DNA of 40,387 bases, taken from Pseudomonadota bacterium. Lineage in GTDB: Bacteria; Pseudomonadota; Alphaproteobacteria; Caulobacterales; Caulobacteraceae. The DNA lies in NCBI GenBank assembly GCA_018241335.1, contig JAFEEA010000010.1:1-40387 (forward strand). The letters are read 5' to 3'. The notes below the pieces were generated by a model. It was given only the letters and a program-made list of their open reading frames with translations, ran no database searches and was not told where the DNA came from. Below, piece by piece: positions 22,285-33,362 of the stretch; the first letter of the stretch is position 1; each line of letters starts with the position of its first letter. The position numbers were made by a program, and so were the translations under genes.

Positions 22285-23610
22285 TTGTCGATCAACGCCC
22301 GCATCCTGATCGTCGCCCGGGACGACACGCGCGCCGGGGCCCTGGCCGAGGGGCTGGACCGGCTGGGCTGGCGCACCATCACGGCGCGCGGCCCCTATGC
22401 CGCCATGGCGGCCCTGGCCGACCTGCAGATAGAGGCCGCGATCGTCGACGTCATCGGCGGCGGCGCCGACTCCCTGACCATGGCGCGCCGGCTGAAGGCC
22501 GCCTGCGCCCCGCGCCGCCTGCCGGTGATCGCCATCGCCACGCCCGGCGCCGAGATCGAGGACGCCGGCTTCGACCTGACCCTGGCCCCGCCGCTGCATC
22601 CGTCGCAGGCGGCGCTGAGGCTGGAATCCCTTGTGCGCCTGGCGATCTCGGAAGAGGAATTCGAGCTGCGCCGCGAGACCTTCGCCGAGCGTGGCCGTCG
22701 GCTGGAGCAGCCGGACGAGGAGGAAGGCCCCTACCGCATCCTGGCGGTGGGCGAGCCCGCGCCGCAGTTCCTGGCCCTGTCCAACGCCCTGGCCGAGGTC
22801 GGCGCCGAGGTGGTGGGCGCCTTCACCGCCTATACCGCCTTCGACTACCTGCACGAGCGGCCGTTCGACGCCGTGGCCCTGTGGGCCGGCGACAACCAGC
22901 AGGAGGCCTTGTCGATCTCGGCCGGGATGCGGCGCAACACCCGCCTCTTCCACCTGCCGACGCTGCTCTACCAGCGCTCGGATTCCTACGTGACCACGGC
23001 GGAGGCCTACAACAAGGGCATCGCCGACGTCGCCTCGCCCGATACGCCCGAAACCGAGACGGCCCGCCGCATCGTCGAGCTGGCCCGCGCCTATCGCCGC
23101 CAGACCGCGATCCGGAACGCCCTGGAGCGCGCGCGCAGCTCCGGCCTTATGGACGCGGCCACCGGCCTCTTCACCCGCGACCTCTTCGCCGCGCACCTGG
23201 TGCGCCTGGCCCAGGCCGCCCGCGCCCGCAACCGGCCGCTGTCGGTCTGCGTGCTCAAGATCGCAGAGAAGCCCGACGTGACGGTGGCGCGCGCCGGCGG
23301 ATGGCTTGACCGGGCCATTCCGCAGATCGGCTCGATGATCGGCCGCCTGGTGCGGGTCGAGGATACGGCCGCGCGCCTGGGGCCGGAACTGTTCGCCCTG
23401 GCCCTGCCCTCCACCAACCTCGCCTCGGCCCACGCCGCGGGCGAGCGGATCGCCGCCGTGATCGCCTGCACGGCCTTCGACGCGGGCGACAACCGGCCGC
23501 CGTTCGTGGCCGAGTTCGACATCGGCGTCGCCGAGCTGCAGCCGGGCGAGAGCGCGGCGCGGACATTGGAGATCGCCGCCGCCAAGGCTATGCAGAAGCA
23601 GGCCAGCTAG
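22285..23610 (+). CDS. popA: PopA, c-di-GMP effector of CtrA degradation
   Basis: A 441-residue PleD paralogue. Receiver domain 1 (residues 5-115) has the phosphoacceptor D55 in AAIVDVIGG. A second, degenerate receiver spans about 150-260, where the acceptor region reads AVALWAGDN. The GGDEF-like domain (about 285-437) has GPELF at 366-370 in place of GGDEF, so it should be catalytically dead, while the c-di-GMP inhibitory site RVED is intact at R357-D360, five residues upstream as in real cyclases. In Caulobacter, PopA binds c-di-GMP through this site and, with RcdA, directs CtrA to ClpXP at the stalked pole at the G1-S transition. The TTG start is set by GGGGA five bases upstream and by MSINARILIV. 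The CcdC-like gene follows after 14 bases. Confidence 0.95.
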   Translation: MSINARILIVARDDTRAGALAEGLDRLGWRTITARGPYAAMAALADLQIEAAIVDVIGGGADSLTMARRLKAACAPRRLPVIAIATPGAEIEDAGFDLTLAPPLHPSQAALRLESLVRLAISEEEFELRRETFAERGRRLEQPDEEEGPYRILAVGEPAPQFLALSNALAEVGAEVVGAFTAYTAFDYLHERPFDAVALWAGDNQQEALSISAGMRRNTRLFHLPTLLYQRSDSYVTTAEAYNKGIADVASPDTPETETARRIVELARAYRRQTAIRNALERARSSGLMDAATGLFTRDLFAAHLVRLAQAARARNRPLSVCVLKIAEKPDVTVARAGGWLDRAIPQIGSMIGRLVRVEDTAARLGPELFALALPSTNLASAHAAGERIAAVIACTAFDAGDNRPPFVAEFDIGVAELQPGESAARTLEIAAAKAMQKQAS

Positions 23611-23624
23611 TCGGGAGCGCGTAC

Positions 23625-24176
23625 ATGCCGGGTCAGCTCGCCGGTGGTCAGAACCCTCTGTCCCTGTTCCTGCCCTTGGCGATCGCGGCGGTCATCATCC
23701 TGCTGCGCAACAGCCGGCCCCGGAAGCTCAAGATCGAGCGGCTGTGGCTGATTCCGGTGATCTACCTGGGCGTCCTCATCGCCGGCCTGGCGGCCGCGCC
23801 GCCGCCGGTGAGCGTGGTGACGATCGGCGTGCTGGTCGGCGGCGCCGTGATCGGCGGCCTGGTCGGCTGGCAGCGGGGCCGCTTCACGCGCATCGAGATC
23901 GACCCGGCGACCCACGAGATGACCTCACGCGCCTCGGTGATCGGGATCGCCTTCATCATGGCGGTGCTGGTGGCGCGCGTCGGGCTGCGCACAGCCCTGA
24001 GCCAGAACGTCCTGGGGCTGGCCCTCTCGCCGCTGGTGCTGGCCGACGCCCTGCTGGTGCTGGCGGTGGTGATGCTGACGGTGCAGCGGCTGGAGATCTG
24101 GCTGCGGGCAAGCCGCATGCTCGCCGAGGCCCGCGCGGGGGCGGCCACGACTGATCCGTCCGGAATCGTCCAGTAG
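23625..24176 (+). CDS. CcdC/DUF1453-like integral membrane protein
   Basis: A 183-residue inner-membrane protein with about five hydrophobic helices. The region PRKLKIERLWLIPVIYLG, then GGLVGWQRGRFTRIEIDPATHEMTSRAS and a helix with LVARVGLR, is the pattern of the CcdC-like DUF1453 family, which also includes proteins near cytochrome c maturation in Bacillus; the biochemical role is not established. It follows popA by 14 bases in the same direction and is probably cotranscribed. It ends three bases before the convergent mfd stop. Confidence 0.82.
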   Translation: MPGQLAGGQNPLSLFLPLAIAAVIILLRNSRPRKLKIERLWLIPVIYLGVLIAGLAAAPPPVSVVTIGVLVGGAVIGGLVGWQRGRFTRIEIDPATHEMTSRASVIGIAFIMAVLVARVGLRTALSQNVLGLALSPLVLADALLVLAVVMLTVQRLEIWLRASRMLAEARAGAATTDPSGIVQ

Positions 24177-24179
24177 GGC

Positions 24180-27664
<3,485 letters not shown>

Positions 27665-27668
<4 letters not shown>

Positions 27669-27940
27669 GTCAGGTCCCCCGTCGGGACGTCAGAGGGACG
27701 GAAGGCCTGGAGCTGGCGCATCACGGTGGTGTCGAACTCAGGTGGCGTGGGCGCGGCGCCGGTGATCCAGGCGTAGAGATCGTGGTCGAGCTGGTCGAGC
27801 AGGGTTTCGAAGTCGGCGAGGTCCTGTTCCGAGAACGTCTGGACATGCCTGTCCGCGAACGGCCCCAGAATGAGGTCCGCTTCCCGAAATCCCCGACGCC
27901 AGGCGCGGAACCTGGCCCTGTTCAACCTCGTCTGGTCCAT
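27665..27940 (-). CDS. sdhE: SdhE, FAD assembly factor of succinate dehydrogenase
   Basis: A 91-residue SdhE (Sdh5/DUF339) protein, which helps attach FAD covalently to SdhA. The key RGxxE motif is RRGFREADLILGPF, and the C-terminal LDQLDHDLYAWITG segment is typical. I start at ATG 27940 (MDQTRLNRARFRAWRRG); the open frame to 28006 adds an unlikely Gly/Pro stretch. It overlaps mfd by GTGA; the sdhE-mfd pair is common in alphaproteobacteria. The 86 bases to the next gene hold no further gene. Confidence 0.9.
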
Positions 27941-28026
27941 GGAAGGCGCGCCATATAGGCCGCCTGACGCGCGAAAGCCAGGGGCGACGCCGCGCGCAGG
28001 GGCCAAGAGGTGTCAGCAGGGCGCGT

Positions 28027-29043
28027 TCAGGTCTCCTGGATGGCCGACAGCTTCCAGGGCTCGCCGGCCTGGCGGGAGAAGGTCCAGAACTCGGTCGTCT
28101 CCGTGGCGTGGGCCGGGTCGCCTTCGACCACGGCGCCGCTCGTGCGGTCGCGCATCACGTCCACGCTCTCGTAGCGCAGCGCCGAGGTGGCGTAGTCGAC
28201 GCTCCCCTCGCGCCACGCCTCGGTGACGTCGGCCTGGATCAGGCGCACGCCGGTGACGTCGTTGCGACGGCCGTGGGTGGCGTTCTGGCTCAGCTCCTCG
28301 GCCAGGTAGGACATGATCTCCGGCGTGGTGCGCTCGCGCAGGCGGCCGTAGTCCTCATGCCCGAAGGCGTCCTGAACCTCGAGCAGCAGGCGCTCGAAGG
28401 AGTCGCGGTCGGCCTGGGTGATCGGGATCTCCAGCGCGGGCCCCTGGCCCGGCGCGGGCTGGGGCGCGCCGAAGCCGCCGCCGAGGGCCTGATTGCCGAA
28501 CATCTGCTGGGTGAAGGGCTGCTGCGGCGCCTGGTCCTGCCAGCCGGCCGGTCCGCCGGCGAAGGCGTTGCGCCGCCGGAAGAAGCCCATGACCAGCCAG
28601 GCGATGCCGGCGACGACCGCGAGCTGGATCAGGATGGTCAGAAAGCCTCCGCCGCCTCCGCCGCCCCATCCGCCGCCCCAGCCATGTCCCATGAGGCCGC
28701 TGACGAGGCCGCCGGCCAGCAGGCCGCCGACGAATCCGCCGCCCAGGCCGCTGAGGAACCCGGGCCGGCGCTGGCCGAAGCCGGGACCGAAGTTCGGCTG
28801 GTAGCCGGGCGCGTAGTTGGGCGCGCCGGGATATTGCGAAGGCGAAGTCATCGACCGCCGCACCGGGCCTGGCGCATTGGGCGAGAAATAGCTTGAGCGC
28901 GGGGCGCTATAGGTGCGCGAGCCGCGACTGCCGAAACTGCCGCCGCGCCGGGCCTCGGCGCTGTCGGCCATCAGCCCGCCAAGGACCAGGGCCATGCCGA
29001 GAGCCGCGGCCCATCGCCTGGCGACCAAACGCTTGTCAGACAT
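28027..29043 (-). CDS. Tim44-domain membrane-associated protein
   Basis: A 338-residue protein with a signal-like hydrophobic N-terminus (residues 11-30, AEA-RRGG), a Ser/Arg/Pro-rich linker, a Gly-rich hydrophobic pair at about 95-118 and 133-153 (FLTILIQLAVVAGIAWLVMGFF, a transmembrane helix), and a C-terminal Tim44-like domain of about 130 residues (LLEVQDAFGHEDYGRLRERTTPEIMSYL region to WTFSRQAGEPWKL). In bacteria such proteins are inner-membrane proteins of unsettled role, related to mitochondrial Tim44. ATG 29043 has a GGGAGGA site. It is divergent from recG (110 bases). Confidence 0.85.
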   Translation of the reverse strand: MSDKRLVARRWAAALGMALVLGGLMADSAEARRGGSFGSRGSRTYSAPRSSYFSPNAPGPVRRSMTSPSQYPGAPNYAPGYQPNFGPGFGQRRPGFLSGLGGGFVGGLLAGGLVSGLMGHGWGGGWGGGGGGGFLTILIQLAVVAGIAWLVMGFFRRRNAFAGGPAGWQDQAPQQPFTQQMFGNQALGGGFGAPQPAPGQGPALEIPITQADRDSFERLLLEVQDAFGHEDYGRLRERTTPEIMSYLAEELSQNATHGRRNDVTGVRLIQADVTEAWREGSVDYATSALRYESVDVMRDRTSGAVVEGDPAHATETTEFWTFSRQAGEPWKLSAIQET

Positions 29044-29153
29044 CGAAGTCCTCCCTTGAGCCCCTCATGTAGGGATTGGCGGGCGGCGCCAACAGGGCGA
29101 CGCTTACGCTTCGAATTGCGGCGGCGGCCAAGCGGGCCGACTATCAGGGGGCC

Positions 29154-31235
29154 ATGCGGCCCGAGATTCTCTTTCCCCTGTTCGCGCCGATCACCACGCT
29201 CAAGGGCGTGGCCTCGCGCACCGCGCCCCTATTGGAGAAGGTGGCGGGCGGCGACCTGGTGCGCGACGTCCTCTTCCTGTCGCCGCAGAACCTGGTCCGG
29301 CGGCGCCAGACGACCGTTGCCCTGGCCCAGGAGGGCCAGGTCCAGATCCTGAAGCTGATCGTCAACGACCACCAGAAGCCCGCCCGGCAGGGCCAGCCCT
29401 GGCGCATCCGCTGCCGCGACGACACCGGCTTCATCAGCCTGATCTGGTTCAAGGGGCATGGGCCGCACCTGGAGCAGCGCTATCCGCCTGGGGCGGACCT
29501 GGCGGTGAGCGGGCTGGTGGAACGCTCGTCCTACGACATGAGCCTGCAGATCGTGCACCCGGACTACATGATCGCCGCCGCGCGCATCGGCGACATCCCC
29601 GAGGCCGAGGCGGTCTATCCGGCGACACAGGGCCTGCCCTCGCGCAGCGTGCGCCGCTTCGCGCTGGAAGCCCTGGACCGGGCGCCCGACCTGGCGGAGT
29701 GGCAGGACCCGGCCTGGCTGGAGAAGCAGCGCTGGCCGTCCTGGCATGCGGCGATCGCCGCCCTGCACGCGCCGGCGGCGGAGGCTGATCTGCTGGCCGA
29801 GGCGCCCGCGCGCCGCCGCCTGGCCTTCGACGAACTGCTCGCGCACCAGCTGGCCCTGGCCCAGCGCAAGCGCGAGCGGAAGATCCAGGCCGCTCCGGCC
29901 ATCGAGCCCAGCGACCTGGCGAACCGGGTGGAGGCGGCCCTGCCCTTCCGCCTGACCGGCGCCCAGGTGCGGGCGCTGAGCGAACTGCGCGGCGACCTCA
30001 AGGCCGGCCAAAGGATGACCCGGCTGATCCAGGGCGACGTGGGTTCCGGCAAGACCGTGGTGGCCATGCTGGCGATGGCGGACGCCGCGGCGGGCGGCCT
30101 GCAGTCGGCCCTGATGGCGCCGACCGAGATCCTGGCCCGCCAGCACTTCGAGACCCTGCAGGCGCCCCTGGCCGCCGAGGGCGTGCGGGCCGTGCTGCTG
30201 ACGGGCCGAGACAAGGGCGCGGCCCGCGCCGAGAAGCTGGAGGCCTTGGCCGATGGAACGGCCGCCGTGGCGGTGGGCACCCACGCCCTCTTCCAGGACG
30301 ACGTGATCTTCCATCGCCTGGCCCTGACCGTGATCGACGAGCAGCACCGCTTCGGGGTCAACGAACGGGCGCGCCTTCAGGCCAAGGGCGAGAGCACCCA
30401 CCTGCTGGCCATGTCGGCCACGCCGATCCCACGCACGCTGGAGCTGACCGTGTTCGGCGACCTGGATGTGTCGCGCCTGGAGCAGAAGCCCCCCGGCCGC
30501 AAGCCCATCGCCACCCGCGCCTCGCCGATGTCGCGCCTGCCCGAGATCGTGGCGCGGCTGCGCGAGGCCGTGGCCGGCGGCGCCCAGGCCTTCTGGATCT
30601 GCCCGCTGGTCTCGGAGTCGGAGGTCAGCGACCTGGCCGCCGCCGAGGCGAGGGCGGCCAGCCTGGTCAAGGTGTTCGGGCCGCGCGTGGGCCTCATCCA
30701 CGGCAAGCTGCCCGCCGCCCAGAAGGACGCCGTGATGGCCGAATTCGCCGAGGGGCGCCTGGCGGTGCTGGTGGCGACCACGGTCGTCGAAGTCGGGGTC
30801 AACGTGCCGGCCGCCAGCATCATGATCATCGAGCAGGCCGAGCGGTTCGGCCTGGCGCAGCTCCACCAGCTGCGCGGCCGGGTGGGCCGCGGCGCCGCCG
30901 AGAGCAGCTGCGTCCTGCTCTACGATCCGCCCCTGTCGGAGATCGCCACCAAGCGGCTGGACATCCTGCGGCGCACCGACGACGGCTTTCTGATCGCCGA
31001 GAAGGACCTGGAGCTGCGGGGCGGCGGCGACCCCCTGGGCCTGAAGCAGAGCGGCTTTCCGGCCTATCGCCTGGCCGACCCGGTGGCCCATCGCGACCTG
31101 ATCGCCGTGGCGGCCGACGACGCGCGGCTGATCCTGGCCCGCGATCCGGACCTGGCGTCCACGCGCGGCAAGGCGGTGCGAGTGCTGCAGGAACTGTTCG
31201 ACTGGCGGCCGGCGGGGCTCAGCGAGGCGGGATGA
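29154..31235 (+). CDS. recG: ATP-dependent DNA helicase RecG
   Basis: A 693-residue RecG, the branch-migrating helicase that remodels stalled forks and Holliday junctions. The N-terminal wedge/OB region (about 30-190; FISLIWFKGHGPHLEQRY) precedes the helicase core with Walker A GDVGSGKT near residue 295, DEQHRFG near 395, SATPIPRTLELT, and the C-terminal motifs QLHQLRGRVGRG and FLIAEKDLELRGGGDPLG. I start at ATG 29154 (MRPEILFPLF) with AGGGGG just upstream; the frame opens at 29076, but that part lacks similarity. Its last 17 bases overlap the convergent DUF3089 gene. Confidence 0.97.
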   Translation: MRPEILFPLFAPITTLKGVASRTAPLLEKVAGGDLVRDVLFLSPQNLVRRRQTTVALAQEGQVQILKLIVNDHQKPARQGQPWRIRCRDDTGFISLIWFKGHGPHLEQRYPPGADLAVSGLVERSSYDMSLQIVHPDYMIAAARIGDIPEAEAVYPATQGLPSRSVRRFALEALDRAPDLAEWQDPAWLEKQRWPSWHAAIAALHAPAAEADLLAEAPARRRLAFDELLAHQLALAQRKRERKIQAAPAIEPSDLANRVEAALPFRLTGAQVRALSELRGDLKAGQRMTRLIQGDVGSGKTVVAMLAMADAAAGGLQSALMAPTEILARQHFETLQAPLAAEGVRAVLLTGRDKGAARAEKLEALADGTAAVAVGTHALFQDDVIFHRLALTVIDEQHRFGVNERARLQAKGESTHLLAMSATPIPRTLELTVFGDLDVSRLEQKPPGRKPIATRASPMSRLPEIVARLREAVAGGAQAFWICPLVSESEVSDLAAAEARAASLVKVFGPRVGLIHGKLPAAQKDAVMAEFAEGRLAVLVATTVVEVGVNVPAASIMIIEQAERFGLAQLHQLRGRVGRGAAESSCVLLYDPPLSEIATKRLDILRRTDDGFLIAEKDLELRGGGDPLGLKQSGFPAYRLADPVAHRDLIAVAADDARLILARDPDLASTRGKAVRVLQELFDWRPAGLSEAG

Positions 31236-32352
31236 CCGGCGCGGGCGCGGGGTGCGCCGTTCGCCATGCCGCCAGACGCGCGGCGACGTCGGCCTGGATG
31301 TCGGCGTAGAAAAGGTTGTAGCCGGGCGCCTTGTGGCGGATCGCCCAGCTGCCCCAGGGCCGCAGGCTGTCGGACCTGGGCCGCGTCACCCGCAGCAGGC
31401 CGTTGTCGCACCGGGCGGCGACCTGGCGCACCAGCACCCCCGGCCGCGCGCCCCAGTCCAGGCCGGTGGCGTTGACGGCGCCCAGGTTCAGCCGTTCGGG
31501 CGCCGCCGCGTCCGTGGCCGCGCCCAGGAGCGGGTTGACGCAGAGGGGCGCGCGCGGCGCCAGCCCGACGAGCTGGCCGCGCGCATTCCAGACCACCGAA
31601 CGGGCGAGCACCCGCCGCGCCTGGACGAAATCGCTCCACCGCACCGAGGTCCAGGCCAGGACGCATCCCGCCTGGGCCCGCGCCGAACAGGCCGGATTGG
31701 CCGCGCCCGGCCCGTACTCGTCGGCCGGCACGACGGTCTCGATCAGATAGGCGGCGACCAGGCGGCCGCGCAGCGCCGGGTCGGGCGCGATCTCATCCCG
31801 CAGCAGGCGCGCGGCCAGGGCTCCGCCCTGTTCCACCCCGACCAGGATGAACGGTCGGCCGGCGTTGTAGTGCGCCAGGTAGAAGCGGAAGGCGTTGCGG
31901 ATGTCGCCATAGGCGAAACGCCGGGCCTCCAGGGCGTCCACCCACAGGGTCAGGGAGGTGTAGAGGCTGGCCTGGCGGTAGCGGGGCGCGAAAAGCCGGC
32001 CGGCGTCGAGGAACGGCGCGGCGTAGTTCGGCATCATGATCCGCGACAGTTCGGCGGCCGCGCCCTTGTCGTGGATCGGGCCGTTCCAGTCCTTGCCGCC
32101 GTCGAAGGTCGTGGGGTGGACGAAGAAGACGTCGGCCGCCGGCCCCGCGGCGCTGGGCGCGGCCAGGGGCGTCACCCAGGCGTCGGCCCGGGCGTAGTCG
32201 GGCGCGGGCGGCGGGTGGTAGACCGAATAGGGGATCTGGGGGTCGAGCAGGGTCTGCAGGATGTCGTCGCGCCAGATGGCGAACGCCGCCAGGACGATCG
32301 TGGCGAGAGCGCCGATCCCGATCCCCAGCCAGAGTCGCGGCCGACGCTTCAT
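31219..32352 (-). CDS. Membrane-anchored DUF3089 alpha/beta-hydrolase-like protein without serine nucleophile
   Basis: A 377-residue protein with an N-terminal transmembrane anchor (residues 9-27) and a DUF3089 domain: DVFFVHPTTFDGGKDWNGP, then DAGRLFAPRYRQASLYTSL and RNAFRFYL. The family is an alpha/beta hydrolase whose elbow normally reads GHSQG; here residues 172-176 are GVEQG (codons GTG GAA CAG at about 31836-31828), so the nucleophile Ser is Glu and the preceding His is Val. It is therefore probably not a normal esterase. It follows hldD by eight bases and is the last gene of the kdsA-hldE-hldD transcript, suggesting an envelope or LPS-linked role. The 3' end overlaps recG by 17 bases, convergent. 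Confidence 0.8.
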   Translation of the reverse strand: MKRRPRLWLGIGIGALATIVLAAFAIWRDDILQTLLDPQIPYSVYHPPPAPDYARADAWVTPLAAPSAAGPAADVFFVHPTTFDGGKDWNGPIHDKGAAAELSRIMMPNYAAPFLDAGRLFAPRYRQASLYTSLTLWVDALEARRFAYGDIRNAFRFYLAHYNAGRPFILVGVEQGGALAARLLRDEIAPDPALRGRLVAAYLIETVVPADEYGPGAANPACSARAQAGCVLAWTSVRWSDFVQARRVLARSVVWNARGQLVGLAPRAPLCVNPLLGAATDAAAPERLNLGAVNATGLDWGARPGVLVRQVAARCDNGLLRVTRPRSDSLRPWGSWAIRHKAPGYNLFYADIQADVAARLAAWRTAHPAPAPVIPPR

Positions 32353-32360
32353 CGGCGCAA

Positions 32361-33362
32361 TCAGAGATGCGGATCAGGCTGCGAGAGGAAGCGCCGGACG
32401 TAGTCGGCGACGCCGTCTTCCAGGGCCGTAAAGCCGCCGGAATAGCCGGCCGCCCTGAGCCGCTCCATCCGCGCCTCGGTGAAGTATTGGTATCGCGCCT
32501 GCAGGGCGCGGGGCATTTCGATGTAGTCGATCTGAGGGGCGCGTCCGGCCGCGGCGAACACCGCGCCGGCCAGGTCGGCGAAGGAGCGCGCCTTGCCCGA
32601 TCCGAGGTTGAAGACGCCGCTGACGCCCGGGCTGTCCGCCAGCCAGGCGACGACGTCGACGACGTCGCGCACATAGACGAAGTCGCGCAGCTGGCCGCCG
32701 TGGGCATAGTCCGGCCGGTGCGAGCGGAACAGCTTGACGGTGCGCCCCGCCGCCACGTCCGGCCAGACCTGCGAGATCACCGAACGCATCGGCCCCTTGT
32801 GGTCCTCGTTGGGGCCATAGACGTTGAAGAACTTGAGACCCACCCACTGCGGCGGCGCGGCCTGACGGGCCGCCTCGCGCACGGCGAAGAGATCGAAAAG
32901 GGCCTTGGACCAGCCGTAGACGTTCAAGGGGCGCAGCGCCGCCAGGGCCTCGTAGGACGGATCGTCGTCGAACCCCTGCGCGCCGTCGCCGTAGGTCGCC
33001 GCCGACGAGGCGTAGATGAACCGCCGGCCGTTCTCGGCGCACCAGCGGAAGAGGTCGCGCGACAGGCCGAAATTGGTCTGGACCACCTTGTCGGCGTCGG
33101 GGTCCGTGGTGGACGAGACGGCGCCCATGTGGACCACCAGCTCGACCGATCGGCCGCGCGCCGCCAGCCAGTCCCAGAGCGCCTCGGGGGGCACGACATC
33201 GGCGATCGGGTGCCTGGCGAGGTTGCGCCACTTGCCCGCGTCCGCATCGCGAAGCCGGTCGCAGACCACGACGTCGGTGTCACGGTCCGCCGCGAAGCGG
33301 GCGGCGATGTTGGAACCGATGAAGCCGGCGCCGCCGGTGACCAGGACGACCCTTCGGCTCAT
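32361..33362 (-). CDS. hldD: ADP-L-glycero-D-manno-heptose 6-epimerase
   Basis: A 333-residue extended SDR that converts ADP-D-glycero-beta-D-manno-heptose to the L-glycero form, the last step of heptose precursor synthesis for LPS inner core. NAD(P)-binding motif TGGAGFIGSN at residues 9-18; catalytic Ser/Tyr/Lys in YASSAATYG and NVYGWSKALFD; the HldD-specific FFNVYGPNEDHKGPMRSVI and a GGQLRDFVYVRDV segment. ATG 33362 overlaps the hldE stop by ATGA. The next gene downstream (DUF3089) starts eight bases later. Confidence 0.95.
   Translation of the reverse strand: MSRRVVLVTGGAGFIGSNIAARFAADRDTDVVVCDRLRDADAGKWRNLARHPIADVVPPEALWDWLAARGRSVELVVHMGAVSSTTDPDADKVVQTNFGLSRDLFRWCAENGRRFIYASSAATYGDGAQGFDDDPSYEALAALRPLNVYGWSKALFDLFAVREAARQAAPPQWVGLKFFNVYGPNEDHKGPMRSVISQVWPDVAAGRTVKLFRSHRPDYAHGGQLRDFVYVRDVVDVVAWLADSPGVSGVFNLGSGKARSFADLAGAVFAAAGRAPQIDYIEMPRALQARYQYFTEARMERLRAAGYSGGFTALEDGVADYVRRFLSQPDPHL

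Noticed and set aside
27941..28006. Longer start of sdhE at 28006
   Set aside because: The added residues are Gly/Pro/Ala-rich and not found in SdhE; the conserved protein begins MDQTRLNRARF.
29229..31091. A 620-codon minus-strand frame inside recG
   Set aside because: Shadow of RecG; no domain or start context, and RecG motifs on the plus strand are unambiguous.
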